A stretch of DNA of 64,000 nt from Prosapia bicincta. Taxonomy: Eukaryota; Arthropoda; Insecta; Hemiptera; Cercopidae. Below are positions 36,186 to 47,488 of this stretch, piece after piece. Made by a program: the position numbers and the translations under genes. Position 1 is the first letter of the stretch; every line of letters begins with the position of its first letter. The notes under the pieces were generated by a model. It searched no databases, was not told the DNA's origin, and saw only the letters and a list, made by a program, of their open reading frames with translations. The stretch covers positions 27,890,447 through 27,954,446 of the forward strand of contig JBAIZL010000007.1 in the NCBI GenBank assembly GCA_036971475.1. Direction: 5' to 3'.

Positions 36186-38285
36186 CAACCATTTTTTTTT
36201 TTTTTTATCAACTTGGGAGCGGGTTAAACTGCCCGAAGCACTGCTACCTTAAGGTATATTGTACTTACCTCCCTGATCTAGTCAAATAGCCCCTTCCCTC
36301 TTACCAGGTTTAGGAGTTTCCTGACTAGTGTTTTACCTTCAGCATCCACCAGAGCTGTCCCATCACCAAAGAGGTTGAAGCGCCTCTCGGCAAGTGCTTC
36401 ACATCTATAAATAATGTGTGTGGCAGTCTCCAGTTCCTGCCCGCATTATCTGCACACTGGTTCATCTTTGTAGATACCCATTTTATGCAGATGTTTCCTT
36501 AGTCCACCGTGTCCCGTGAGTAGACCTGTGGCTATCCTCAATTCCTGCCTAGACAGATGATGAGACTCTTCTGCAGCCCCAAGGAAGGTTTCCTAAGGGT
36601 TAGCTTACTGTGTCTCATCCCTTCAGCCCTGATCCAGTGCTCACAGTGTCTTTAAGCCATCCACCTTCGCACTGCCATCTTGACCATAGATTTGGAAATA
36701 CCTACCGTCGGCTCCGGTCCAATCAGAGGAGTTGAAGACCCCTCTCTGGCCAGTACATCTGCGGCTTCATTTCCAAATATTCCCCTATGCCCTGGCACCC
36801 AACCTATCTTGATTGATTGTGCCTTGCCAGGGCTTTTAAGTTATTTAGGCACTCCCTGACTATGGCCGAGGTGACCACACGTCCGTTTAGTGCCTTAATT
36901 GCTGCCTGACTGTCAGAGAAAGTAGCAATCCGGGTCCTGTGTATTCCCCTTCTCGCCATCTCTCCCAGACAGGCATTTATAGCATATATTTCGGCCTGAA
37001 AGACAGAGGTATGCCTCCCCAAGGAAAAAACTAGTTTTGCCCTTGGGTTTTAACAATACATCCCAGCTCCAGTGCCGAAGTCCATCTTGGAGCCATCTGT
37101 GTACCAGATCTGAGCTCCCGATGTTACTGACCCTGACCATTCCGTCATAGTTTGATGGGTCTGGTCAGGTGCAAACGTCCGAGTAAGGTGGTCACTGCCT
37201 ATCTCCAAGACAGGTTCTTTGACCATACACTCGATACTCATATGTCCCGAAACATCTGGGAGATTAGCCCAGTTGTTCGAGTATGCAATCTCCATGCTGG
37301 GGTTTGGTGCTCGTGGTTGATTGCTTCCGACCTGTGGCACCTCACCCCTCACAACATCCAAGTCCTGGACGTTAACGCGCTCGGCTCGGTTTTGGCCTCC
37401 CCTGCGTTGTGTGTTCAGGATTATTGGCCCTCCCGCTGCTCTCGCCTGATCTCTTCGGAGCCGCCTTCTGGCTGCTCCACTCATATGCTTTCTCCGTAGA
37501 GAAAGCGTGCTCAACTCTACAACCATTTCACTGGTTTCTGCAGTCGGCAGCTTGGTAACTGCCCCCGCACCCCCAGTGGTGGTTGCCGTTGACACATCTG
37601 TTACAGACTCACGGTTTGCCGTCTCATTGGCTCCCGCTGTCTGTGCAGACTCAATATCAATTTGTGTACTTATTTGGTCCATTGGCTTCCCAAGTATGGG
37701 GGAAAGAACGGTCAACCAGAGCAGAACCCCCACTGCCCTAGCAAGACAACATACAATGAGGTTTTGTCTGGTTCCTCAAGGGGATCGTGTGCTACTGCAT
37801 TTTATACCCTGCAGCCACTCATCCATCGGCACGATGCCTTACACCTATTATAGGGTATTCAGTCACTGACCTTGAAGCACACCCCAAGTTCAGGACATTA
37901 TTAACTGTTGCTCATGGAGCGAACAGCCTGCTTTACTCTCTTTTTTACAACTGTGTCGTTAGGGTAGTTTCCCGCCCATACTTCACTGCCGCATTGCCCT
38001 TGGTTCACCTGGGAGGTGAGAGTAGCATTGTGAGGACTTAATTCCCAACTACCCCAGTCTCCCCAGTCAGAGCAGTTATTTCTACCACACCCAACCGGTT
38101 GACTGACGAGGAGGGATAATTCCTCACCTTTGAACCATTGCCTTGGTCCAGGCCTGCTTATTCAGAAACCTTCCGGAATCCTTATTCACAAGTAACCTAC
38201 ATATCTGTAGGCCGTCCCACTATCCGCCACCTGTGGACCCGCCCGGTTGCTCAGGCCAGCTAGCCGGGTTTTGAACCATGATGTT
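36186..38285 (-). mobile_element. GC-rich 2.1-kb non-LTR-type element with RNase H but no RT seen
   Basis: The minus strand runs from about 38285 to a poly(A) at 36206-36190 (T run on plus). A GC-rich leader of about 550 bases precedes a frame at 37733-37050. That frame holds LSLRRKHMSGAARRRLRRDQ and, after about 110 residues, the RNase H start IWYTDGSKMDFGTGAG. After one frameshift comes FQAEIYAINACLGEMARRG with FSDSQAAIKAL. A further broken frame to about 36300 gives QELRIATGLLTGHGGLRKHL and a C-x2-C-x4-H-x4-C knuckle. The composition is about half G+C against about 30% around it. No reverse transcriptase is visible. Confidence 0.7.
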
Positions 38286-38999
38286 TCTTGTATCCTTTAT
38301 AATAGTAAGTCATTTAACATTCAGATCAACACTAAACTTTTATTTATGTTATGTATTTAGTTAATTAGAACTTAGCTAGTGAGAACTATTCATAACTGTA
38401 GAAAACAAAATAGTAAACTAAAAATCTCACCACACAATAGTTTGTAATAAAACAGACACAATAGTTTATAACTAGTCTTTGTTATGAACTAATCTGTTTT
38501 ATTAAAAACTAATTTTTGGTGAGATTTTGGGTTGACTATTTTGTTTTTTACAATTTTGTTTATATGAAAATAAAGTAATGAATGGAAGGAAACAGGTAAT
38601 AATTGGGCAGTTATTCTCTCATCTTTATGAGTGGCAGGTTTGTAGGTGGCCAATTTAGACATGTAAATAATACACTTAGAATTCCATAAACAGTTGCTCA
38701 GCAAGGCAAGAGGAACAAACGGAGCATAACATTTGCACTGTTTATACACTAAGTTTTGAGCCAAATACGGTATGAAATTTATTATCTCTGAATTTTTCTG
38801 TTTGTAAACAAATTTGTATTTTTTTTATAATGTGTTTGGAAAAGTAGTAATTAGAGAAGTTGGGATCATTTCTCTAAATGCATATGAATTTTATATTCGT
38901 TAGAATGTCTGAGTGCTTTAAATCTGCTCCCCAGGATTAAAATAATCATTGTGGCACATATTTCTGTTAGGAATATTTCTTTATGTTTGAGTACAGTTT
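38286..38999 (+). other. Intron 7 stretch with small inverted repeat
   Basis: 38396-38434 and 38512-38550 form an inverted pair of about 38 bp (shared AATCTCACCA and its complement). No gene. The open frame at 38489-38764 (minus) covers one arm and has no known motif. Confidence 0.5.
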
Positions 39000-39495
39000 T
39001 CTGTCATTTCTAGCGTTTCAATATTCTCATCTGTTGACGCGTTTCATAGTAACTCCATTTTCAAAACTTGAATCATACTGTTCACCCAAACTTTGAGTTC
39101 CTCATTATATTTTGCAGGCCATACACTGCAAGAAATGAAAAATACAATGATAATTTTACATTATGTTAATAAAGGAAGATGTTTAAATATTTTATAAAAT
39201 TTAGAAATTCATAAAGCAAAGATAAAAAAGGAAAATGTAATAAACGAGCAAATAAATACACAGTTGAACGTTATATTTAAAAGTTTAAAATTATTAAGTA
39301 GTTAGATGCAAGAAGCAAGAGTAGGCGTGCACCAATAGGAAGTGAGGTGTGGAAGTGGTGGGGGTGTGGCTAACGGTATATAAAGATGAACTCAAAGTTT
39401 GGGGGAACAGTACGATTGAAGTTAAGAAAATATAGTTACTCCGAAACGTGTCAACAGAGGAGAATATTGAAACGTTAGGAATGGCAGAAAACTGT
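38965..39495. mobile_element. Inverted terminal-repeat pair (family E), copy 1
   Basis: The left arm 38965-39105 and right arm 39385-39495 are inverted and share AACTCAAAGTTTG, TCAACAG and GAAACG strings. The right strand reads AGTTACTCCGAAACGTGTC, with the GAAA and flanking stem expected of a hammerhead-like terminal repeat but no intact CTGATGA. A second copy is at 61945-62195. Confidence 0.6.
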
Positions 39496-40053
39496 ACTTA
39501 AACATATATAACTGTTTCCTCATTGGTCAAAAAATCTATTTTAAATTTTTTACACATATATTATGGACAAAAATTTTCATTGCATTATTGCTAGTTTTGT
39601 ACATTGTTATAGTTCAGTAATTTTCATATTCTGTTATTAAAGGCACTGTGTGATTTTCCTTTAGTAAAGTTAACACATGGTCATGATTTTATACAATGTT
39701 GTAAGGTTCTGTTTGTGCTATAGTGTTACATTGTTTTTTTAAAAAATCCTACATTTTTGGGGCTTCAGCATTAATTAATTTTTTTCCATGTTCCTTAGGA
39801 CTGTCTTTATCGCCTGGTGAATTTTTTTTGCAATAACAGTTTGTCCCTTAAGTCAATATAAATATTTAAATTTGTATAACAGTAATATCACAATCATTGA
39901 AAGTGTTTACCAAATCTTACTCATGTTTTATAAAGAACTAATCATATTCATTCATCTGGAATTATTCTTATTGTACTTTAGAGAGAAGCTAAAGCAATTT
40001 TCTTTATAAAATTTTGTAACATTCCTCAAGATAAATGTCTTTTTAAATTTCAG
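39496..40053 (+). other. Intron 7, end
   Basis: AT-rich intron, nothing recognised before the acceptor of exon 8. Confidence 0.5.
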
Positions 40054-40206
40054 GTTTTGACTACTGAAAAACTGAATGCAATTTGGACTTTGCTGGAAGC
40101 GTTTGGAAATGCAAAAACCAGTTTAAATGCAAATGCAACTAGGTTTTCTCACTTTTTTAGCTTAAATTTTGATCAAACAGGAATGATAGTTTCAGCGTCA
40201 TTACAG
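40054..40206 (+). CDS. Myosin XVIII exon 8: switch 1 region
   Basis: Encodes residues 604-654 (51 codons). LLEAFGNAKT at 616-625 is the standard myosin helix before switch 1. Switch 1 itself reads NANATRFS at 628-635, where active myosins have NxNSSRFG. The two serines that contact nucleotide are thus Ala and Thr. LNFDQTGMIVSASLQ follows, matching LDFDQAG.VASASIQ of MYO18A. The acceptor is TTTCAG at 40053 and the donor GTAAAT at 40207. Confidence 0.94.
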
Positions 40207-41671
40207 GTAAATTATTAATGCAGTATAGTTCAAAGCTGTTGCAATAAACATATGTATGTGGTTAATATAATGGACCTAGGTATGTAGTATAGACTTTATA
40301 AACTCTCCTTGAACACAGCCAAGATAAAAAGGGTATTTATAGAATACTGCCTTTGTTTCTAAATCATAAATTAATATTTACTTAAATATTTAAAAAAACT
40401 ATGCGTATTTAAAAAAAAAAAATGATTCCAATACTAAAATCCCATTATTATTTCACTTAATTATACAATTATAGATAAAACAAATTTATTTCACTATAGT
40501 AGTATAATCTATAATAATTCTTAAAACTGCTAGCAATAACATATAGTTAACCCAACATTTAACACCAGCGCCTAGTCCAGACATTTAGTGGCCATTTATA
40601 GTCCCAGAATTTATAGATGATGCATAATCCTAACTCATAGTTCCAACATTGTTTTCAGTAAATACAGTGTTTTAGTGATACCAATTCTTTTCTATTGGTG
40701 TTGTTTCGGATAATTGGCGAGTCAGATAATTAAAACTCCAAGAATCTATCTACAGTGTAATTTAGTTTGCCCTTTTTTTTGTTAAAAGTTTTGTAAATAA
40801 ATTGCAATAAGTTGCCACCACCTAGATAAACAGCAAATTATAACTATTTACAGTCATCTTTGTGCTAGGCCTTGTTTCATCAGATAAACATTCCTTAGCA
40901 TAAATGCTATTCTGATGTACAATAAGCACTAAGATTTCATTGGGAAAAAGATAAAAACAATATAACTCCTGTTCGATTTCCTTTACAATGACGATCTTAT
41001 CCCTGAAAAGTACAATATCTTTTGGCAACTCTTGGCGTAGGGCTTAAACCAGTTTCACCTGAGATTTCTTCGTTAATAAATTTTTAAAAACTGTCTAATT
41101 GTACATCAACTTTAAGTTCATGATTCACTGGTTTATTTAGCGGACAAAACACTGCTTTTTTCCATTATTGGCAACTACAATGTTTAGATTTGGGCTATTA
41201 AATTCTATATCACCTTCAGATTCATCATCAACACTGTAATTTTTGTACTCATCTTTATTATGTTGTTTACATGTGTTTAAAATGTCTTCTCCGATTGAAA
41301 ATACCGCCAACTGTGAAGTACACAGTTTCTTAATGTTAAATTTAGTGCTTTCACTCCTTTAACAAGGTGCATAGCAAAAGCAGCGAGAACAATGTGTCCA
41401 AGTGAGTCAGAGTAAGCTGGTACAAGATTTCGCCTTAATAAAAACATGTAATGTAAAATTCTGTAAAGGGGTAAAATTATAAGAGACTATACAAAAAGTC
41501 TTATTTATGAAATGGGGTTCAGAATATTTGTGTAAACATTTTCAAAGGAGTTTCATAGGCGGGAAAAAAATTTTATAATTTTTTATTCGTTAATAAATTT
41601 TAAAAAAATTGTGACAGTATTACATTCAAAGCCAATGATTCTTGGCCAAAATAGGTGGCAGTGATATTTTT
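40207..41671 (+). other. Intron 8 with possible minus-strand coding relic
   Basis: Between about 41430 and 40820 the minus strand reads in pieces: SDSLGHIVLAAFAMHLVKGV, then after frame changes an acidic DDESEGDIEF segment, then an open stretch at 41028-40822 starting MPKDIVLF. It looks like a decayed gene, perhaps a transposase, but I cannot name the family. A CGGATAATTGGCGAGTC string near 40706 recalls a pogo end. No partner end was found. Confidence 0.3.
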
Positions 41672-42300
41672 AACAAATTTAATGCGACTGGCATGCATTA
41701 ACTCCATTGCTGTAGCGGTATTAAGAGCTCTCCCTCTCAATTTATTGGTTCAGTGTGAGGTTAGTTGTTGCCGGAAAACGTTGAATTGCTTGTCAGTTAT
41801 TGTACTAGTCTTAATGAATATTTCGGTGCATTCTGTTTTTTTCCACCACTGCTGTCGGATAGTGGACTGTGTTATTGTATTAGTGTTACTTGAAGTTTGT
41901 TATAGTAGTGTTTATTAGTTTTTGTGAATGAATATGGAATAACCAATATGGAATAACTAATATGGAATATTCACAATGAATATGGATTACAAAGATGAAT
42001 TATTAGAGAATGTCTACTGTAACAAAATTTGTCTAAGTAGACATTCTCCAATAATTCATCTTCATTACCTATATTCATTGTACAAACACACTTCAAGTAA
42101 TGCTAACACAGTCCCTAATCTGACAACAAAGGTGGAACAAAAAAACAATGCACCGAAATATTCACAATTATTGGCACAATACCCAACAAGCAATACAAAA
42201 GTTTCGGTCAATGACTAACCTCACACTAAACCAATGAATTGAGAGGGGGTTTGGGGCGCACATGAACTCACGGGCATCTACTAAAATCAACATGTTTAAG
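41672..42300. mobile_element. Foldback element, piggyBac-type ends, copy 1
   Basis: Inverted arms of about 260 bp (41735-41930 and 41985-42245) around a GAATATGG-rich centre. The arms share CGGAAAACGTTGAATTG-type, TCGGTGCATT and CACTTCAAGTAA blocks. TTAA lies at both outer edges (41672 and near 42297) but the ends have diverged. It is clearly related to 45470-46137. Confidence 0.6.
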
Positions 42301-42348
42301 CCAAATACCAGTAAGATACCTTTGTGTGAAAACTTGCATTTTTTATAG

Positions 42349-42510
42349 ATATTGCTGACTGAACGATGGAGGATCGTCAGACGACCTGAAGGCGAGTTTT
42401 CCTTTCATGTGGTGTACAGACTACTGAATGGCTGTGAAGGATCTCTTAGAAACGAGTTATGTCTGGATTATTTATCAGAACCCAACACATTCATAGGACC
42501 TATGTTAAAG
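42349..42510 (+). CDS. Myosin XVIII exon 9: upper 50K segment
   Basis: Encodes residues 655-708 (54 codons). It begins [16 protein letters not shown], then [16 protein letters not shown], and ends FIGPMLK. It parallels LLEKLRVARRP...FNVFYYLLACGDGTLR of MYO18A, the helix-rich part of the upper 50K subdomain. The acceptor is TTTATAG at 42348 and the donor GTATGT at 42511 is strong. Confidence 0.93.
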
Positions 42511-42850
42511 GTATGTTATGGACCAAATAATAAACAAATTTAATTTGTGAGATAAAAATCTAAAAAGCATATATTTCAAGAATGTAGTTATAAATTTGTT
42601 TAGAGCTTTTACGAAAGTGCTTCCAAGAACCTTTTTCATAAGGTGTAAGAAGCAAAGGTATGAGTGATATAATAGTAATATAGTTTTAAGAGTATTGCAG
42701 TGTATATTTCAAGATAGATGGATCGAAATCAGGGTAGTTAGTTTTTTTATAGGCCTAGATAATATTACCTCTTTCCTGGCTCTCCCATATCAGTGGAGTA
42801 GATACATAAGGAGTTCATGTATATATACCAATATTTCTATAATTATTATT
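42511..42850 (+). other. Intron 9, start
   Basis: No feature recognised. Confidence 0.4.
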
Positions 42851-43770
42851 TTAGGCATCCTAAAATAAAATTCCAGGAAGAACAGAGTACCACAAATCCA
42901 TATTATTGAAATCCAAGCATCATTCAAATTACAGACCAATACTGTTTCATGTTCAACTTCAAAGTCAACCTCATATGGCCCACCCTTATGAAGCAGTATC
43001 CTCAGTGAAATATTCCTGCAAAATATTCGAAAAACATTTCAAACCATACATACACCCATAAAATCATCTATGAGCACATATACTTCAACATCATACTGTT
43101 TAGGAGCAATACTTGTCAATATGAGAAAATCGCTTCATATAAATGATACCTAAAAGTCCATTTCGCACCAGAACTTGAATCAAAGTGGTTCTCAAATCTC
43201 CTCAACCCAACTATAACAAAAAGCTCTACAAAAAAACACAGATTCAAAATTTATGGATAACATCAATTACCATCATACTTATACATAACACTTCAAACCA
43301 TTCACTTCAACGTAAACACACTACCTAAGTTTCATGCTATATAAATCAAAGAAGTACCAATACCACCAAAAACACAACAGACATTAACACATTTAAGTAC
43401 CTAAAACATAGAAAAGGATAGAGTAATACAAGAATTTATAACCTGTCACAAAATACAAGGCACAAACAAAAACAACAAAAGGGAGAAAAATTCATTTCAC
43501 TCATATAAGTAAACAGTACCACAAATAAATTCACCTTAAAATTGCAAAATAATGGAGTAAAATATAACATTTAAAACAAACTACACACAACACTACAAAC
43601 AAAAAATGTTTCAACTCCAAGCACAAGCTATATACGAACTCAACTGTACATATTGTAAGAAATTATACATCGGCCAAAGAGGCAACAGCTTGTTTCAACA
43701 AAGATTCAAGGAACAAATACACTTACCCTTAGCATGCATACTATGCGATATCTCAGGTAAGTCAAGCCAG
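42851..43770 (+). mobile_element. Decayed Penelope-like element with GIY-YIG end
   Basis: A 900-base plus-strand stretch with broken frames ends at 43606-43760 in IYELNCTYCKKLYIGQRG, followed by a short basic segment. This is the GIY-YIG signature of Penelope-like elements (IYxLxC..C..xYIGQ..R). Upstream pieces are A-rich and riddled with stops, so the RT cannot be read. It is older than the relic at 2100-2470. Confidence 0.6.
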
Positions 43771-43934
43771 ATTTTGGCAAATGTATATAACACAATATTT
43801 TGTACTTACATGTTTTTACATATATATCCTACTAAATAAAGTTTCAGCAAAAACAGAGTGCTGGGTCATGTCAGTATGTTATAAACTGACTCCTATACTT
43901 TATTTACATATTTTAGCCACTTGCTATTTGTCAG

Positions 43935-44135
43935 CAATTTCATATCGTAACAACAGGGAGACTTTATGAAGTCTATACATACACTGTGTGTTATCATAGT
44001 AACGAGGAACCTTTATGTATGTAGTCTATATGTATGCAGTGTGTTACTATAGCAACAGGGAGACTATGGAGTCTATACATATGCTGTGCATTATAGCAAC
44101 AGGTAGCCTTTATAGAGGCTATATGTAGAAATAGG
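43935..44135. repeat. Imperfect short tandem repeat (about 50 bp x 4)
   Basis: Four loose copies share AACAGG(G/T)AG, TATGAAGTCTATA and CATACACTGTG-type strings. The copies have diverged considerably. Confidence 0.55.
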
Positions 44136-44304
44136 CTAGCCGGTCTTCTAAAAATTCTAAACTCATACAATTTTTACGAAAACATAATTTTTAACTTTTA
44201 CATATCCTTGAAGAACCTAATATTTTTAGCGTTTATTATGTTAAAAAATTTTAAATGTCAATAATACGTTTCAACAGCATTCATAGTTTTATTCTATGTA
44301 TATT

Positions 44305-45053
44305 CAGTGGCGATTTGTCCAAAAGGGCTCTGGGGCGCAGCCCTCCCAATTACAAAAATTAATTTTTAATTAATATTCATTTGTCTTAAATTAGGTTAAG
44401 AAGAGCTTAGAAATATTTAAGCAATGTTAAAACGATAAAATATTTAGCAGTTGACGCATGAAATTAGCCGCAAGCTCCGCGTGGGGCTCACAGCAGAGAA
44501 CTCCAGATTAGTGCATTGATTGTGCGTGGAATAAGCTGAAACAGCCAAAACCGTGCGGTGACGTCACTCAACGGGCGTGTTACGGGTGGCCTGGGATGGA
44601 GTCCCGTAGTCATGCGCATGCGCTGAGAAATGACTAATCAGTCCTGCTAATACAATTCTATATGATTTAGGAAGCAGCATTGTAGGCTTATTTGTAATGT
44701 TCTTACAATGTTTCCATTTATAGATCCTTTGATGCGGATACACAGTGGCCTAATATACTTTTAAAAGTAAAACTTGATTCACACTACTCGTTGAGTACTC
44801 GACGCTTTGGCATAGGCAATCACTTAACTACCCAACCTAGCAACATTTCGTATATCACACCGTAATACGTCTATTAGTTATAGCAATGTTAATATATTAA
44901 TCAATAAGTATAACTGAATAAAAATTGTAGGTGCTTAGAATGTAAAACGAGTTAAATGGGTATCAAATTTCAAAATTGTCTCCGCACCTCATAAATCTGG
45001 GGAGACCCATTGTCATGAGCCTCACCAATGTAATTGGGCAGAAGCCGCCACTG
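44305..45053. mobile_element. hAT-type MITE (749 bp)
   Basis: The perfect 8-bp duplication TGTATATT flanks it (44297-44304 and 45054-45061). The ends CAGTGGCGATTTGTCC and GCAGAAGCCGCCACTG are inverted repeats of the CAGTGGCG type found in some hAT groups. No transposase is visible. The centre includes a GC-richer stretch at 44460-44620. Confidence 0.88.
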
Positions 45054-45214
45054 TGTATATTGTTATTTCAAAACTTCATTCATACTCTATTACTAATATA
45101 TATACCCATGTTACCTTATATTTATTTTACTGTTAAAGAAATAAATATATTATTGCTTCAAACTGTCCTAAAGCAAGTTGTATTATAAGTCCTAATGTAT
45201 GGTCATGTTTATAG

Positions 45215-45359
45215 CCCGAAGACCGTCAAAAAGCAACAACTGAATTTGCTCGCCTGTGTGGAGCATTGACAATACTGGGGGTTACTGATAATGAGGTTAA
45301 AGTTATTTGGAGTGTTCTTGCAGCAATACTTCATCTTGGAGCGGCCGGTGCTTGTAAAA
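45215..45359 (+). CDS. Myosin XVIII exon 10: upper 50K, ILHLGAAG motif
   Basis: Encodes residues 709-756 plus one base of codon 757. PEDRQKATTEFARL opens it, and VIWSVLAAILHLGAAGAC ends it. The motif (I/L)LAA(I)LHLG is present in nearly all myosins, and GAAGA is the class XVIII form. The donor is read as GTAAGG at 45360 (phase 1), because only this joins exon 11 in frame. The alternative GTTATC at 45364 does not. The acceptor is TTTATAG at 45214. Confidence 0.92.
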
Positions 45360-45469
45360 GTAAGGTTATCTAAGTAATAAAACTTTGCAATAATTTTCAC
45401 TTATAATTTATTGTAAAGAAATTTCTTTCTTAGTGAATAATAACTGTTTTCACTGCATGTGCATATTAA

Positions 45470-46137
45470 CACATTGAGTGCGGGGAACACGCATTGAATG
45501 CCTGTAGAGCGCACATGCTCTACTGTCGTCCACAGTGGTAGGCGTTCATGTATGCCTTCCTCTCCCGCTCAATTCATTGGTTCAGCGTGAAGTTATTTGT
45601 TGCCAGAAAATGTTGAATCACTTGTCGGTTATTGTGCTAGTCTTTTTGAACATTTCGGTGGATTTTGTTTTTTTCCACCACTGCTGTCGGATAGTGGACT
45701 GTGTTATTGTATTAGTGTTGTTTGAAGTGTGTTATAATAGTATTTATTAGTTTTTGTACAATGAATATGGTTAACGTGGATGAATTATTAGAGAATGTCT
45801 ACTGTAACAACATTTGTCTAAGCAGACATTCTCCAATAATTCATCTTCATTACCTATATTCATTGTACAAAAACTAACAAACACTACTATAACACACTTC
45901 AAGTAACACTAATACAATAACACAGTCCCTAATCTGTCAGCAATGGTGAGACAGAAAAAAAATGCACCAAAATGTTCACAAAGACTGGCACAATAACCAA
46001 CAAGCGACATAAACAAAATTTTCCGTCAATTGCTAATCTCACACTGAACCAATATATGAAGAAGGGGAGTGGGGTGTACATGAATGTCTACGACAATGGG
46101 CACCATTAGAGCAAGAGCACCTGCCACACTCAACGTT
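45470..46137. mobile_element. Foldback piggyBac-type element, copy 2 (668 bp)
   Basis: TTAA lies at both edges (45466-45469 and 46138-46141). The ends CACATTGAGTGCGG and its partner CCACACTCAACGTT are inverted. Long internal arms (about 45570-45800 and 45810-46060) fold back around GAGAATGTCTACTG/CAGACATTCTC. It shares its arms with 41672-42300. No complete transposase. The plus-strand open frames in the two copies are similar because the DNA is. Confidence 0.78.
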
Positions 46138-46141
46138 TTAA

Positions 46142-46617
46142 TCTGAAAATAGTAAGCCCATGTTATAATAATAGTTGAAGCAGTAGAAAAGTTGTGACAG
46201 TTATTTTGAAGTACAGGAAGTGATAGGAGGAAGAATCATTGGTACTTTTACTTGCTCGGAATTTTACAAATATTTTTTTTTAATATCAAGCTCCTGTTTT
46301 TTTATAAGGTTATCACCTAAAAATTTAATATTTACAATTTTTGTGCTTGGTGGGTACCGGGAATGGGTTTTGAGTTCTTCAAAATCAAAACGACCCGAGA
46401 CGTTTTTGCATTAATACATAAAGTATGAAGAATTCTTATATAGACAAGACATGGGTAGTATTGTGCTAATACTGATCTAACAGCAGTCTCTGGTATGGGG
46501 ATGCTATCACATTACTAAACAAGCTTAAGAAATCTGAAATATTACGAGCGTTTTACTTCTGCAATATTTGGAACAATCATACCATTTTCTGCGCTTTTTA
46601 AGATCATTTCTTAAGAA
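46142..46617 (+). other. Intron 10 stretch, no feature
   Basis: Nothing recognised between the foldback element and the pogo-like element. Confidence 0.4.
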
Positions 46618-46619
46618 TA

Positions 46620-47486
46620 CAGTAAACTCTCGATTATCCGTGAGCGGATTAACCGGTCTGCCATTGTTTACAAATATCCAATTTTATATTCCAATCAGAT
46701 TCATGTGTTTAAATTTTCAAACGGTGAATTACGATGTAAATACATATAAGGCTTAATAGAAGTTAAGATGAAGGGAATAGATATGTAAGTATGTATGTAC
46801 TAATTTTTACATTGAAAGGGAAACATCCCGACGTGGGCCAGCGAAATAAAAGGGGCGAGCAGACTACTGTATATAGGAGACAATGACAAAATGCTAGGAT
46901 GCCCGAAAACCTAATGCGTATCATAAGATTGTAAACAAATGTCAGCTAATCTCGGCTATAAATAGTCTAGGATGTGACATATGCATTATCCATGTCTGTC
47001 ATATACATTATCGATCTTTATGGCTTTGTGTCACACGTGACACAAGTAGACATTGTGCGACAAAATGGTTCTAAAGAAACTTAGATAGCACATTAAAGCT
47101 AAATCAACGCTCACAAAAAAACATACAAAAGTGACAGATTTTTTTGTTAAAAAGTGAAAGTATTTTCTGTAAAGGAAATTACATATGTACATACATACTT
47201 ACTTTTGACATATACTTGCGTACGTATTGTAAATAGTTAGACATATAAATGTACATGTTATAATCCGTCAATTACATCGACATTTTAAATTATTTTCTGT
47301 ATTTATTTTGTCCTCTGAAGATTATTTGTGAATTGCATTAACCGGGGTCATTATTTGTGTAACTTATGTTATATAAATCGATTATCGATCGTTTTGCATA
47401 TTCTTTGTTCATAGCGGATTATCCGGGGAATTCGTTATCTGGTGTTGCCGCGCCACCCTATTCCACGGATAATCGGGAGTTCACTG
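46620..47486 (+). mobile_element. Pogo-type transposon relic (867 bp)
   Basis: The ends CAGTAAACTCTCGATTATCC and GATAATCGGGAGTTCACTG are inverted with two mismatches, and TA flanks both sides. The plus strand around 47095-47160 reads KSTLTKKHTKVTDFFVKK, like the C-terminal tail of pogo/Tigger transposases. The rest of the transposase is lost. Confidence 0.8.
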
Positions 47487-47488
47487 TA

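Noticed and set aside
37152..38041. Plus-strand open frames of 84-120 codons
   Set aside because: They are shadows of the GC-rich minus-strand retroelement, whose minus frames carry recognisable RNase H motifs.
41655..41918. Plus-strand open frame similar to one at 45535-45750, suggesting a conserved gene
   Set aside because: Both lie in one arm of the same foldback element. The similarity is shared transposon DNA, and the frames show no domain.
45360..45368. Alternative donor GTTATC at 45364 for exon 10
   Set aside because: It would break the reading phase with exon 11. GTAAGG at 45360 keeps it.
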